Part shown: positions 23,971 through 36,243 of the stretch, piece by piece
How the letters are laid out: every line of letters begins with the position of its first letter
How positions within the stretch are numbered: the first letter of the stretch is position 1
Source: Campanula takesimana
Taxonomy: Eukaryota; Streptophyta; Magnoliopsida; Asterales; Campanulaceae
Assembly: GCA_026119855.1 (NCBI GenBank)
Contig: JAOWBW010001123.1
Coordinates: 310,001-374,000 of the forward strand
Length of the DNA: 64,000 nucleotides
Direction: 5' to 3'
The notes under the pieces: model-generated
What the model was told of the DNA's origin: nothing
Database searches by the model: none
What the model saw: the letters and a program-made list of their open reading frames with translations, nothing else
Program-made: the position numbers and the translations under genes

Positions 23971-24882
23971 CCAGTACTTTCAATGTAGGTGCATTGATCG
24001 ATGATAATATCAGTACTTTCAATCAGCTCCATGAACTAATTGATCGAGGATATTCTGAACACTCAAACATCCAACTTCAGCAAAGTCCAGAACCGGTATC
24101 AAGATTCTGCATTCAGTACTTTCAATGTAGGTGCATTGATCGAGGATAATATTCAGTACTTTCAATCAGCTCCATGAACTGATTGATCGAGGATATTCAG
24201 AAGTCTACAACAACAAAATCAGAGATTCTGCATCCAGTACTTTCAATGTAGGTGCATTGATCGAGGATAATATTCAGTACTTTCAATCAGCTCCATGAAC
24301 TGATTGATCGAGGATATTCAGAAGTCTACAACAACAAATCAAGAGATTCTGCATCCAGTACTTTCAATGTAGGTGTATTGATCGAGGATAATATTCAGTA
24401 CTTTCAATCAGCTCCATGAACTGATTGATCGAGGATATTCAGAAGTCTACAAATCAACAACAAAAACAAGATATTCTGCATCCAGTACTTTCAATGTAGG
24501 TGCATTGATCGAGGATAATATTCAGTACTTTCAATCAGCTCTATGAACTGATTGATCGAGGATATTCAGAAGTCTACAATAACAAATCAAGAGATTCTGC
24601 ATCCAGTACTTTCAATGTAGGTGCATTGATCGAGGATAATATTCAGTACTTTCAATCAGCTCCATGAACTGATTGATCGAGGATATTCAGAAATCTACAT
24701 CAAACCGTCCAGTACTTTCAATGATGAATTGATCGAGGACATGTTCAGTACTTTCAATCAGCTCCATGAACTGATTGATCGATGACATTTAGGGATCCAG
24801 TACTTTCAATGTAGGTGCATTGATCGAGGATAATATTCAGTACTTTCAATCAGCTCCATGAATTGATTGATCGAGGATATTC
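23971..24882 (+). repeat. Minisatellite, eight units of about 121 bp
   Basis: CAGTACTTTCAATGTAGG or a close variant starts at 23972, 24114, 24235, 24356, 24483, 24604, 24710 and 24798. Each unit has two related halves, each with CAGTACTTTCAAT and TTGATCGAGGA. The last two units are shortened. Tandem repeats in the 3' untranslated part are a known feature of Tat-lineage elements. Confidence 0.9.
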
Positions 24883-25199
24883 CCCTACAACTACCGTCAA
24901 ACGCGACGCTCTATCAGCAACAGAGGGCATATTCAGAATTGGGTCAAGGACATTGATTCCTCAGTATGGGTTACTCTGTAAACTCTAAACTTTGCTTACC
25001 GCAATATTGCTTTCAAAATGATTTCCAAAATACCTAAAACCACCGTTTTTTTGTGTTTTCAGAGTCGAACTACGTTTGATCTGATTTCTTTATAGGAATA
25101 CGTAGGCAGCTTTATAGCACGACCATACCCAAAGTTCTAAATGGTGTCTTTTCTATCGATGACGCAACTTCTTCCATAAGTATCGTCACCGAGGGGCTC

Positions 25200-26169
25200 T
25201 GTAGACACCCCATTTGAACTCACATTTATGATTACACTACTCTCGTGTCTCGCCTTTATAATTGGATGAAAACTCATTAGTTTTGTCATGTTTTATTAAG
25301 TTTTTAACTGACTCTGTTCGTCAGGGGCTAAACAGAACAACAGAACTATAGACAAGGGCAAAACAGTACTTCTGTACTGGATGCCTCGTACGAGACATTT
25401 GATGTCTCGTACGAGACATCTCCTCTGTCTGCAAGTCTAATTCACTTTCCTTCTCCGTCCCGATCTCTTTCTTGGCCAAAACTTTCCTAATCCGGGAATA
25501 TCTAATAGGAAGCTTCCTAGGTGATTTCCTACTGATTTACTACCCCCTTTAACCTCTCCAAATAAGGACTCTATTTCCTACTAAACTTAGGACTCCTATA
25601 CCTATAAAATAGAGTTTTTTCACCACAAAAAGAGGTTAACAACTCTCTAGTCAGTATCTCTCTCAAGAATCCCGTTTTATATCCTTCCTCACACCAAAAC
25701 ACCACCAAAAAACCCTTCTTTTCAAGCCAAAGTCATCACCAAACTCTTTGATCATCAAGGCCTTAGTCAAGGCCATCAATTGGAATCTCAAGAACGCTTT
25801 AGGTAAACTCCTACGCTTTTAATCTCTACATGTCATCTCTTTCTTTGTTTTAGAGTAGTGTAATCCCATCAAAAGGATCAGCCTAGAGCCTCTCCAATCC
25901 ATGGAGATGATCTCGAAGCACATGATCCGACATTCCAATAATTAAGAAATTAATTATTGGCTTTACTTGTTTTATTTACTTGTTCTTTATTTGATTAAAA
26001 GCACCTAAGCAAGACCAATCCTAGATTGGGTGGATTGGGTGCTCCTTGACCTTCCCAATCCATAACTTAACCCCCGAACTCAAGAATCTCACGGTCCGTG
26101 TTCCGTTCAATAACATGGTGGTGACTCTCAAATCAAAAAGGCGAGCATGTATCTTCTCGGGTGCAAACA
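25200..26169 (+). mobile_element. 3' LTR of the Tat/Ogre-like element (970 bp)
   Basis: It pairs with 17545-18505. TCGTACGA boxes are at 25386 and 25407 (21 bp apart). Near 26030 there is a short local duplication of GATTGGGTG not seen in the 5' LTR. Confidence 0.85.
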
Positions 26170-26607
26170 GGTTTCCTTAGATCAAAGGAAGGCTAGTGAT
26201 AGTGCGCAGTGAGGCTCGACATAGCTGGGAGCTTACTACGTAGGTTGTTATTATTTGGGGCTTGTGTCCTTTTACACTTTGGTGATGACAATTTTGTATG
26301 TGTTGTATAACTCCTTATTTTGGGGTAGACAGTCTTGTATAGTACTTGTTGTCTCTAGACATCTTGTAATGCCAGCTTATGTGCTAGGCATGTCTTCCGC
26401 TGTATGTAACCAAGTTTGGTTTTAATTTTCTTGTCTAGAACTCGTGTTGTGAGCTATTTTAGCTCCTTACTCTAGAGTATATATATCATGTCAGTTTGAT
26501 TCTAGCAGGTATTATTCCTGTTTCTTGTTAGTTTCTTGATTCTTGTTAGTTACGCGCACCAGGTTCGAGGTTCTATTAGGGAATCCCGGGACTTGGGGGC
26601 GTGTCAG

Positions 26608-26621
26608 TTGGTATTAGAGCT
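26608..26621 (+). promoter_or_regulatory. Primer-binding site of Tekay body 1
   Basis: TTGGTATTAGAGC follows the LTR by one base. The body 2 site at 33649-33661 reads TTGGTATCAGAGC, the standard initiator-Met form; body 1 carries a C-to-T change. Confidence 0.75.
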
Positions 26622-26743
26622 ACCCTGGTTTAGCTACCCTGTTTAGCTACGTTGGTTTGCTCTAAGTCTGGATAGGGTCTATGGCCTAGGTATGGGTTAG
26701 TCTTGGGTGTGTTATTAACGCCGAGTGTTTACCTACAGGTACA

Positions 26744-27711
26744 ATGAGTTCTGAAGGTACTAGTGGCAGTAATCAGGTGAGATCAGTAACTCCTCAAGAA
26801 GAGATGGCTGATAATATAGACAGGGATTATCCTAATCGACTTACAAAGTTTTTGAAGTTGAAACCTCGTAGTTTTGACGGGGAACCTGATGCTAAGAAGG
26901 CAAAAGAGTGGATTGAAAGTATAGAAAAGATCTTTACAGCCTTGAGATGTACAGGAGGTGATAAAGTAACATTTGCAACCTTAAACTTGAAAAAGCTGCT
27001 GAACATTGGTGGCAAGTTCTGAATAAAAGCTGGGAACTGGAAGGGGTACCACAGACTTGGGAGAATTTTCTCAAAGCATTCAAGTCAAAGTTCATTCCAG
27101 CAGTGGTCCAAGACAGAAAAAAGATGGAATTTCTTAATCTGGAGCAGGAAAGCTTGACAGTGGGGAAATACTCAACCAAGTTCACAGAATTGGCTAGGTA
27201 TTGTGATCACTTAGTTCCAAATGAAACAAAGAAGGCTCAGAGGTTTGTGAAGGGGTTGAAGACTGAGTACATGAAGCAACTTCTTTCTCTACAGCTTACT
27301 AGTTACCAACAAGCAGTGGAGAGGGATTATGGTATTGAAAATGACATTGAAGAACACAAAGTGAAGTTGAGAACAATCATGTCAGGTCATGTTTCAGAGA
27401 AAGCACAAGGATCTGGTTCTAAGGGTGGTAAATATAGCCGCCAAGATCGTCGATTCCGACAACCATCTGAAAGCAAAGGTAGTGTATCAACTGGTTCTAA
27501 GACAACAGTCCAAGGTTCCAGGAAAGTGTGTGGTTATTGCTTGAAAGAAGACCATTCTGAAGACAAGTGTTGGCTAAAGCTTGGGAAATGTTTATCTTGT
27601 GGGGAAACTGGGCACTTTATCAAGAATTGTCCTAAAGGCAAAGGAAGTCAAGTTGGGGGTACGAGTCAACAGGCCTCAGGTACTAAGAGAGATAGTAGGG
27701 GGTCGACCTAA
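26744..27711 (+). pseudogene. Tekay body 1 gag, one frameshift
   Basis: The ATG at 26744 opens the Gag N-terminus (92 codons); the frame shifts near 26980-27020, and the rest runs at about 27020-27711 in another frame. Two zinc knuckles of the C-x2-C-x4-H-x4-C type are visible: CGYCLKEDHSEDKC (about 27529) and CLSCGETGHFIKNC (about 27588). The capsid part contains a retrotransposon-Gag region typical of chromoviruses (FTELARYCDHLVPNE). It would coat the element RNA in the cytoplasm. The reading frame then overlaps pol near 27580-27711. Decayed by a single indel; otherwise well kept. Confidence 0.85.
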
Positions 27712-30700
27712 AGTTCAGGGTCGAGTGTTTGCTCTAGATCAGCAGGGTGTAGCTGAGTCTTCTGCGGTTATAGGAGGTACTATATTACTTTCTAGTACGA
27801 GAGCGCGAGTCCTGATAGATCCGGGCTCATCTCATTCTTATGTGGCATCTCATTTTGTGTCACATTTGCATGTTCTTCCTGATTCTATGCCTTATGTGCT
27901 AGAAGTATCTTCCCCTATGGGAGATTGCATGTTTGCTTTTGAGGTCTATAAAAAATGTGAAGTTCTTGTGGGTGATCATGCCCTTCTTGCTTACCTAGTC
28001 GTGTTACCTATAAGGGACTTCGACGTGATTCTTGGCATGGATTGGCTTTATGTGCATCATGTATCTGTTGATTGTCATAGAAAAGTAGTAACTTTTTCTA
28101 TACCTGGTTTGCCTTATTTTACCTTTGAAGGTGATAGGCCTATGTATGATATACGTGTTATTTATGCTTTAAAAGCTAGAAAACTTTTATCTCATGGTTG
28201 TGCCGGGTATCTCGCATGTGTGCTTGACAAGAGTTTATCTGTTCCCAGGATGGAAGATATTCCTGATGTGTCTGAAATTTCAGATGTGTTCTCTTCTGAG
28301 TATAGCATGCCACCTGATTGAGAGCGTGAGTTCTGTATTGAGTTATTACCAGGTACATCACCAATCTCTAAAGCACCTTATAGAATGTCTCCAGCTGAGT
28401 TAAGAGAGTTAAAAACACAGCTTGAGGAATTACTTGAAAGGGGCTTCATCAGGCCTAGTGTATCACCGTGGAGTGCACCAGTGTTATTTGTCAGAAATAA
28501 AGATGGGACTCTGCGATTATGTATTGATTACAGAGATCTTAATCAGGTAACCATAAAGAACAAATATCCGTTACCTCATATTGATGACTTGTTTGATCAA
28601 CATCAGGGTTCAGTAGTGTACTCGAAGCTTGACTTGAGAAGTGGTTATCATCAGTTGAAAATCAGATCTGAGGATATACCAAAGACAGCTTTCTGTACCA
28701 GGTATGGGCATTATGAGTTTATTGTTATGCATTCGGTTTGACAAATGCTCCAGCTGTATTTATGGATTTTATGAACCGTATCTTCAAACCATATCTTGAT
28801 TGTTTCGTGGTGGTATTCATTGATGATATTCTTGTGTATTCTAAATCACGGGCTGAGCATGAACAACATCTCAGAGTGGTATTGCAAGTTCTTCGTGAGA
28901 AACAATTATTTGCAAAATTCAGCAAATGTGCTTTCTGGTTAGAAGAGGTTTCATTCTTGGGACATGTTGTGTCTGCTACTGGTATTGCAGTAGATCCTTC
29001 CAAAGTTGAAGCAGTTGTAAACTGGAAGAGGCCAACTACAGTGACAGGATCCGTAGTTTCTTGGGCTTGGCTAGTTATTATCGGAGGTTCATTGAGGGAT
29101 TCTCCAAGATTGCTACTCCATTGACTAATCTGACTCAGAAAGCTAATTCTTTTGAGTGGAGTGACAAATGTGAAGCAAGTTTTCAAGAGTTGAAAAGACG
29201 CTTGACTATAGCTCCAGTCTTGGCTCTACCTAATGGTTCAGAGAATTTTATGGTTTATACCGATGCTTCTAAAGAAGGATTGGGATGTGTCTTGATGCAA
29301 GATGCAAGGTAATAGCTTATGCTTCGAGGAAATTATCTCCTTATGAAAAGAACTATCCTACTCATGATTTAGAGTTAGCTGCGGTTATTTTTGCTTTACA
29401 TAAATGGAGGCATTACTTGTATGGAACCAAATTTGAAGTCTTTACTGATCATAAAAGCTTGAAGTACTTATTTTCTCAGAAAGAACTCAACATGAGACAA
29501 CGTAGGTGGATGGAGAAATTGAAGGATCATAATTGTACTATCCTTTATCATCCAGGGAAAGCAAATGTTGTGGCTGATGCTTTGAGCAGAAAAACTTATG
29601 TTTCTTGCTTGATGATTCGTGAATGGAAGATGTTAGAGGATTTATGTGATTGGAGTCCTTGTGAATCGAGACATGGAGTTATCCTTGCAAATATAAAGGC
29701 TACTTCAGATTTACTCCAACAGATCAAAGAAGCTCAAGTAAGTGATCTTGAATTGCAGAAAATCATTAGTGGAATGAATGAAGGAAAGCAACCAGATTTT
29801 TCTTTCAACAGTGATGGAATTCTTACCTTTCGAGGAATAGTTTGTATTCCAGTTGATCTTGATAGCAAGAAGAGAGTTCTTGAAGAGGCTCATAAAGCCA
29901 AGTATACTATTCATCCTGGAATCACTAAAATGTACCAAGACTTGAAGAAACATTTCTGTGGAACAACATGAAAAGAGAAATTACTGAGTATGTTTCCAAA
30001 TGTTTGACTTGCCAACAGGTGAAGGTGGAACATCAACGTCCAGCAGGTTTGTTGCAACCATTAGAAATTCCAGAGTGGAAATGGGAGCATATCACGATGG
30101 ATTTTGTGACTGGTTTGCCACGTACCAGATGAGGCCATGATGCTGTTTGGGTTATAGTGGATAGACTGACCAAGCCAGCTCACTTCTTGTCTGTTTCCAT
30201 GGGGTATTCATTGTCTCAGTTAGCTTCATTGTATGTTCAGGAGATAGTCCGACTGCATGGGGTTCCTGTGAGTACTGTATCTAACAGAGATCCTTGTTTT
30301 ACTTCTCGATTTTGGCAAGCTCTTCAGGGTGCCATGGGTACAAAGTTGAATTTCAGCACAGCTTTTCATCCCCAGACTGATGGGCAATCTGAGAGACTTA
30401 TACAGATTCTCGAGGATATGTTACGTGCCCGTGTTGTTGATTTCAAAGGCAGTTGGGATACTCATCTTCCTTTGGCTGAGTTTGCTTATAACAACAGTTA
30501 TCAGTCTAGCATTGAAATAGCTCCATATGAAGCTCTTTATGGCAGAAAGTGTCAATCTCCTATTTGCTGGGATGAAGTGGGAGAAGCTAGACTCTTGGGA
30601 CCTGAAATGGTTCAACAGTCAGTTGAGAGTGTGAAATTAATCAGAGATAGATTACGCACAGCTCAAAGTAGACAAAAGAGTTATGCTTATCATTGCAGAA

Positions 30701-31149
30701 GGGATCTTGAATTCCAGGTAGGTGACTTTGTATTCTTGAAAGTCTCTCCTCGTAGAGGTATAAAGATATTTGGGAAGAAAGGAAAGTTATCTCCTCGTTA
30801 TATCGGTCCATTTGAAATTCTTGAAAGAGTTGGAAAGTTGGCTTATAGAGTGGCTTTACCACCTTCTTTATCTAGTATTCATGATGTATTCCATGTATCT
30901 ATGCTTCGAAAGTATATGGCGGATGAGTCACATGTTCTTGAGTATGAGGCTATTCCATTTCAGCCTGATTTGTCTTATCAGGAACAACCTGTTGAAATTC
31001 TTGACTGGAAAGAGCAAGTCTTGCGCACCAAAAGGATTCCTATTGTGAAGGTCCTTTGAAGAAATCATAAAATAGAAGAGGCTACTTGGGAAACAGAGAA
31101 AGAGATGCGAGATAAATACCCGAGCCTATTTGAAAATCTTGGTAAGTAA
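27581..31149 (+). pseudogene. Tekay body 1 pol (protease, RT, RNase H, integrase, chromodomain-like tail), broken
   Basis: Domains in order: protease with LIDPGSSHSYV (about 27815); RT with DGTLRLCIDYRDLNQVT and the catalytic FIDDILVYSKS (about 28820); RNase H with YTDASKEG and FTDHKSLKYL; integrase with an HHCC finger (CLTCQQ near 30003), MDFVTGLP, a second catalytic segment reading NRDP where SDRDP is expected, and the third acidic residue in DGQSERLIQILED. The C-terminus (EEATWETEKEMRDKYP) is the short Tekay chromodomain-like tail. Breaks: TGA near 28319, frameshifts near 28735, 29050, 29300 and 29960, TGA at 30130-30132, and TGA near 31057. It cannot make an intact polyprotein. Confidence 0.88.
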
Positions 31150-31170
31150 AATTCGTGGCGAATTTTCTTT

Positions 31171-31183
31171 AAGGAGGGGAAGA
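31171..31183 (+). promoter_or_regulatory. Polypurine tract of Tekay body 1
   Basis: AAGGAGGGGAAGA lies directly before TGTAACG of LTR 2, the expected plus-strand primer. The body 2 counterpart is AAGGAGGGGAGGA at 39452-39464. Confidence 0.8.
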
Positions 31184-33647
31184 TGTAACGCCCATCCTTA
31201 TTCTTGTTAAATATTTGACTTGCTTGTTAAATTCTTGAACTTGCATATTATGTGCTAGTTTTACTTGAGTTAATTTCTTAACTGCTTTAGAATATTAAGG
31301 TGGTTAAATGTCTAGTTTTGACTTTTGGGTCATTTGTGAAAATATGACTTTAGGGCCTTTTTGTTAAAAGTGAAACTTGAGGGGCCTAAGTGTCATTTTG
31401 AAAATTGTTCAGGATAAAACTTGGTTTGCCTTCTTCTCTGAGGCATTTTCGTCCCCCAAAATGTTTACGTTTTCTCTGTGAAGAAAAGCTAGGTTTAGGG
31501 TTTACCCTATTCTCGACTCCTCGAGTTTAATTATCCATCTGTTCTTGATTCTGATCCCGGATAAATATTCGTGGCGTTGAATAGAGTGTTTCCTGCCGAA
31601 CAGAAATTTGTTTGGGTAACTTTGATTCCGTAGTAGGTAAGTAATTTTCTCCCCCTTGCTTGTAATAACATGCATATATGTTATTCCTGATACTTGTGCT
31701 TGTCAATTTCGTGTTTGGGGTAATTTTTGTGATACTTGTAAATTTGGGACAAGGGGAGTATTAGTATCTTAATGATATGAACTTGAAACAAGTAGGAGTA
31801 TATGCAAAGGAGTATGTTATCATGTTAAGTAAACTTATACTTATACTTTTGGGACGGTAAAATAATAAAGTGTGAAAAAGAAGGGAATTTCCGGATTTGT
31901 GGTGGTGTGCAACCGCCCATGTTGGGCCAGCCGACCGCCCATCTATCTGAAGTGTTTTTCAAAGAATTCACCTGCTTAATGTGCGACCACACAGGTCACT
32001 TTAGGCGACCGCACAACTCCCCTGCTGAACAAAGATGTTGTTCAAAGCTTGATTGAGCTAGACTTAACCCTTGTCAAGGCATAGGGCCTTAGTGTAAGAT
32101 GTTCTAGCAAGTGTATGTGTACCTTAGGGGCATCAGAACAGAGACTTGAACATGATTATTCAATGAATTGAATTCAGAACTTGAGTATAAGAGTAAGAAC
32201 TCTTTTCTATGTCTTGAAAGTGCTAAGAACAAGCACCAATGTGTTATATGTGTCTTGAAACCAATGTTTGTGCACCTTAGAGGCATTAGAACAATGTCTT
32301 GAGCCTAAATATCCAAAGTATAGGATGATGAACTTGAGGTATAAGATGTCTAACTCTTATATATGACTTGAATGTCCAAAGATTAGAATGATATCTCGAG
32401 TATAAGACAATAAAATCTTGTACATGTCTTAAACATCCATAGAATTGGATTAAGAACTCGAATATAAGATGATAAAATCGTGTACATGTCTTGAAACCAA
32501 TACATGTGTATGGTAATGAATTTGAAAGTGCTATGAACAAGTACTGACGTGTATGAGACATGTTCTTGATGTGTATGTGCAAACATTGCATATAGCTACT
32601 TGATAATAATGTGACTTCTTGATTACTTGAAGCATGGTTATTGATGAGCTAGTCCACTACTTTTGGATTAGTTCTACTCTCGTAGTTCAAGTAAATACCT
32701 ACTTGTGCATTCTTGTGTGAGTCCAGCTGGTCTTTGCTTGTTCGGAGGTATATAGGTTCACGCTTATCGCGAGGCTGGGGCTAGTTGATAATCGGAGATC
32801 TATGTATCTGCGCTTGACCCCTTACTACAGGCCATAGTAAGGGCATAGCTTCCTTTATTAGAGCAATACGCCTGATAAAAGTGAATGCTAAACTCGTGAA
32901 CACTTCGTGAATCTTGATCTTGGGAATGACACTGGTTACATATCTTCTTATATACAAGCTAATAACAAGTATTCTTGACAACAATGGTATTCTTGGGAGG
33001 GTTAAGGAAGGAAGCAATATCTTTTGTAACGTGCTAGTTTAGCCTTATGTGCTACTTGATGAGTTGGGTTATCCTCTCATATACTTGTTACTTGATGATA
33101 CTTGATACATGATTACTTGAGTATCTACTTGAATTGCATGATAACATGTCATGTAGTTGCATCTAATAGTTTATTGAGATTTATCTCACCCCGTTCCTTG
33201 TTTATTTGTTTTCCTTAGAACAAAGGAAGGCTAGTGATAGTGCGCAGTGAGGCTCGACATAGCTGGGAGCTTAATACGCAGGTTGTTATTCTTTTGGGGC
33301 TTGTGTCCTTTTTACACTTTGGTGAGGACGATTTTGTATGAGTTGTATAACTCCTTATTTTGGGTAGACAGTCTTGTATAGTACTTGTTGTCTCTAGACA
33401 TCTTGTAATGCCAGCTTATGTGCTAGGCATGTTTTCCGCTGTGTATAATCATGTTTGGTTTAAATTTTCTTGTCTAGAACTCGTGTTGTGAGCTATTTTA
33501 GCTCCTTACCCTAGAGTATATATATCATGTCAGTTTGATTCTAGCAGGTATTATTCCTGTTTCTTGTTAGTTTCTTGATTCTTGATAGTTACGCGCACCA
33601 GGTTCGAGGTTCTATTAGGGAATCCCGCGGACTTGGGGGGTGTGTCA
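31184..33647 (+). mobile_element. Tekay LTR 2 (2464 bp), shared by both bodies
   Basis: It begins TGTAACGCCC after a polypurine tract and ends GTGTGTCA before a primer site, so it acts as 3' LTR of body 1 and 5' LTR of body 2. It retains the uninterrupted TTATTTGTTTTCCTTAG site split in LTR 1. GC boxes at 31909, 31931, 31983 and 32005 are partly decayed (GCAACCGC, CCGACCGC, GCGACCAC, GCGACCGC). Confidence 0.88.
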
Positions 33648-33783
33648 GTTGGTATCAGAGCTACCCTGGTTTAGCTACCATGTTTAGCTACCTTGGTTTG
33701 CTCTAAGTCTGGATAGGGTCTATGGCCTAGGTATGGGTTAGTCTTGGGGTGTTATTAACGCCGAGTGTTACCTGCAGGTACAA

Positions 33784-36240
33784 TGAGTTCTGAAGGAACA
33801 AGTGGAAGTAATCAGCTGAGATCTGTAACTCCTCAAGAAGAGATAGCTGATAATATGGATAGGGATTATCTTAATCGACTTAAAAAGTTTTAAAGTTGAA
33901 ACCTTGTAGCTTTGACAGGGAACCTGATGCTAAGAAGGCAGAAGAGTGGATTGAAAGTATAGAAAAGATCTTTACAGCCTTGAGATGTGCAGGAGGTGAT
34001 AAGGTAACATTTGCAACCTTTACTTGAAAAAGCTGTTGAACATTGGTGGCAAGTGTTGAATAAAAGCTGGGAACTGGAAGGGGTACCACAGACTTGGGAG
34101 AATTTTTTGAAAGCATTCAAGTCACAGTTCATTCCAGTAGTGGTTCAAGACAGAAAAGAGATGGAATTTTTTAATATGGAGCAGGGAAGCTTGACAGTGG
34201 GGCAATACTCAACCAAGTTCACAGAATTGGCTAGGTATTGTGATCACTTAGTTCCAAATGAAGCAAAAAAAGCACAGAGGTTTGTAAAGGGGTTAAAGAG
34301 TGAGTACAGAAAGCAACTTCTTTCTCTACAGCTTACTAGTTACCAAACAAGCAGTGGAGAGGGCTTATGGCATTGAAAATGACATTGAAGTGTAGACACC
34401 CCGCCTTGGACCTCTCACCCCGATTGCATACATAGTATTTTTATTTAACTTGTTTTGTTAATTTCTGTTACTTCGGTTAAGTTCCTAACTGATTCCGTTA
34501 GTTTTGGACTAAACTGCATAACAGAATTAATTTTAGAGTCATTCTGTCTTTCTCAGACGCGGGCGCCTCCGATACTGTCCACGGCCCACGTGCGCCTCTC
34601 GTCCCAAAAGCCGGAAGCGCGCGCCTCCCGATATGGCAGTAACGGATTGCACCATTTTTCCCTCCCTTTTCTTATTTACAACATCCTTTATTGATCAAAA
34701 AAACACTCTTTTTACATCCACATTCATCCCCCTTTATTTTGTAACTCCCAAATCCTTTATTCTAGCCTTTTCCCAAAAACAAATGATTTTATCTTTATTT
34801 CTTTTATTCTCTTTTATTTATTATTTTATTTATCTTATTTTCTATTGGTCAATTCCATCTCACATGGATTGACTATTTTCCCTCCAACATTTCCCTCTCT
34901 TTTCTACCTATTTAAACCCCCTTCTTCTACCTTAGAAAAGGGACCTCAACATTTTCTCTCTATCCAAGACTCTCTTTTTGGACCCCAACTTTGATTCACA
35001 AACTATATTATACACAAATTCTCCCAACAAGAGTTCTTAGTAACAAGACTCTACACAAATTGTTCTACAATAATTTCTACAACAACATCATTTCAAATCC
35101 AAGTTTGAAGTCCTCTTTCTTAAGGTACTTTATTCTTCTTCTCCTATTTTACATGTCTTTCTAATGTATGCAATCCCCATCAATGGGACATGACCAAATA
35201 ATCACTTTACTATATTAAAGTTGGTTAAGGTTATCTCCCTACATTACACTCTAGTTTAATTTACTCTTCTTCTCTTAATGTAACCTTTGACATTTAATCA
35301 ATAAAAAAATTCTCTTTTAATTCCCCTTTCTTTACTATATAATTGTTAGCACATTTTAATATCAATAGAAGGACTTTTTAGCATTAGAACACCAAAAGTA
35401 GAAAGACCCGCGCAAGCGGGGCGGAGTGGGTGTTTAAGTACTTCCCACTCCGTCACCTAACCCCGAACCCTCATCTCAAGAATCTTTGGTTTCGTAATCA
35501 ATAAAAAAAGCTATTTTCTTAGGTTTCTCGCGTTCCTCTAAAACGTGGGTGGCGACTCTTAAAATCAATTAGACATCCTAGGTTAATTCACCGCTTTAGC
35601 CAACCCGTGGTTCCTCGGGGATCCACATGAAGAACACAAGGTGAAGTTGGGAACAATCATGACAGGTCGTGTTTTAGAGAAAGCACAGGGATCTGGTTCT
35701 AAGGGTGGTAAATCTAGCCGCCAAGATCGTCGATTTCGACAACTCTGAAAGCAAAGGTAGTGTATCAACTGGTTATAAGACAACAGTCCAAGGTTCCAGG
35801 AAAGTGTGTGGTTATTGCTTGAAATAAGGCCATTCTGAAGACAAGTGTTGGCTAAAGCTTGGGAAATGTTTATCTTGTGGGGAAACAGGGCACTTTATCA
35901 AGAATTGTCCTAAAGGCAAAGGAAGTCAAGTTAGGGGTATGAGTCAACAGGCCTCAGGTACTAAGAGAGATAGTGGGGGTCGACCTAAAGTTTAGGGTCG
36001 AGTGTTTGCTCTAGATCAGCAGGGTGTAGCTTAGTCTTCTGCGGTTATAGGAGGTACTATATTACTTTCTAGTACGAGAGCGCGAGTCCTGATAGATCCA
36101 ATCTCATCTCATTCTTATGTGGCATATCATTTTGTGTCGCATTTGCATGTTCTTCCTGATTCTATGCCTTATGTGCTAGAAGTATCTTCCCCTATGGGAG
36201 ATTGCATGTTTGCTTTTGAGGTCTATAAAAATGTGAGGTT
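33784..36240 (+). pseudogene. Tekay body 2 gag and protease, heavily damaged
   Basis: It is closely related to body 1 gag but with an early frameshift/stop near 33885, a further shift near 34015, the solo LTR at 34391-35627 in the middle, a stop inside the first zinc knuckle (about 35825) and more stops before the protease. The second knuckle CLSCGETGHFIKNC remains (about 35870). The protease active-site segment near 36090 reads DPISSHSYV, so the expected glycine is lost. Confidence 0.82.
34391..35627 (+). mobile_element. Solo LTR, second Tat-like family, copy 2 (1237 bp)
   Basis: TGTAGACACCCC...GGGATCCACA with the perfect TSD TGAAG (34386-34390 and 35628-35632). Body 1 has the empty site ACATTGAAGAACACAA near 27345, confirming the exact insertion. 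Boxes at 34559, 34588 and 34617 keep the 29/29 spacing. Confidence 0.93.
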
Positions 36241-36243
36241 CTT

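Larger units (their letters stand above)
17545..26169 (+). mobile_element. Non-autonomous Tat/Ogre-like LTR retrotransposon (8.6 kb)
   Basis: Two similar LTRs (17545-18505, 25200-26169) start TGTAGACACC and end GGGTGCAAACA. The primer site after the 5' LTR, TGGCGACTCTGCTGGGG (18507-18523), is the type used by plant Ogre/Tat elements, which are known to prime from tRNA-Arg. The internal region holds a gag-like ORF (20154-20774) and a tandem repeat block near the 3' end (23971-24882), also a known Tat trait. No protease, RT or integrase was found, so it must depend on another element. A purine tract CGAGGGGCTC precedes the 3' LTR. The TSD is not clean (a GTTTT-like site). Confidence 0.82.
15479..26606 (+). 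mobile_element. Tekay LTR 1, interrupted by a Tat/Ogre-like element
   Basis: Left part is 15479-17544, right part 26170-26606. The uninterrupted sequence is seen in LTR 2 near 33205-33220. Four GCGACCGC boxes lie at 16205, 16227, 16278 and 16300. Confidence 0.85.

Noticed and set aside
23971..24882. CRISPR-like array of regularly spaced repeats
   Set aside because: Units of about 121 bp are contiguous tandem repeats without unique spacers, and lie in a plant LTR element. It is a minisatellite.
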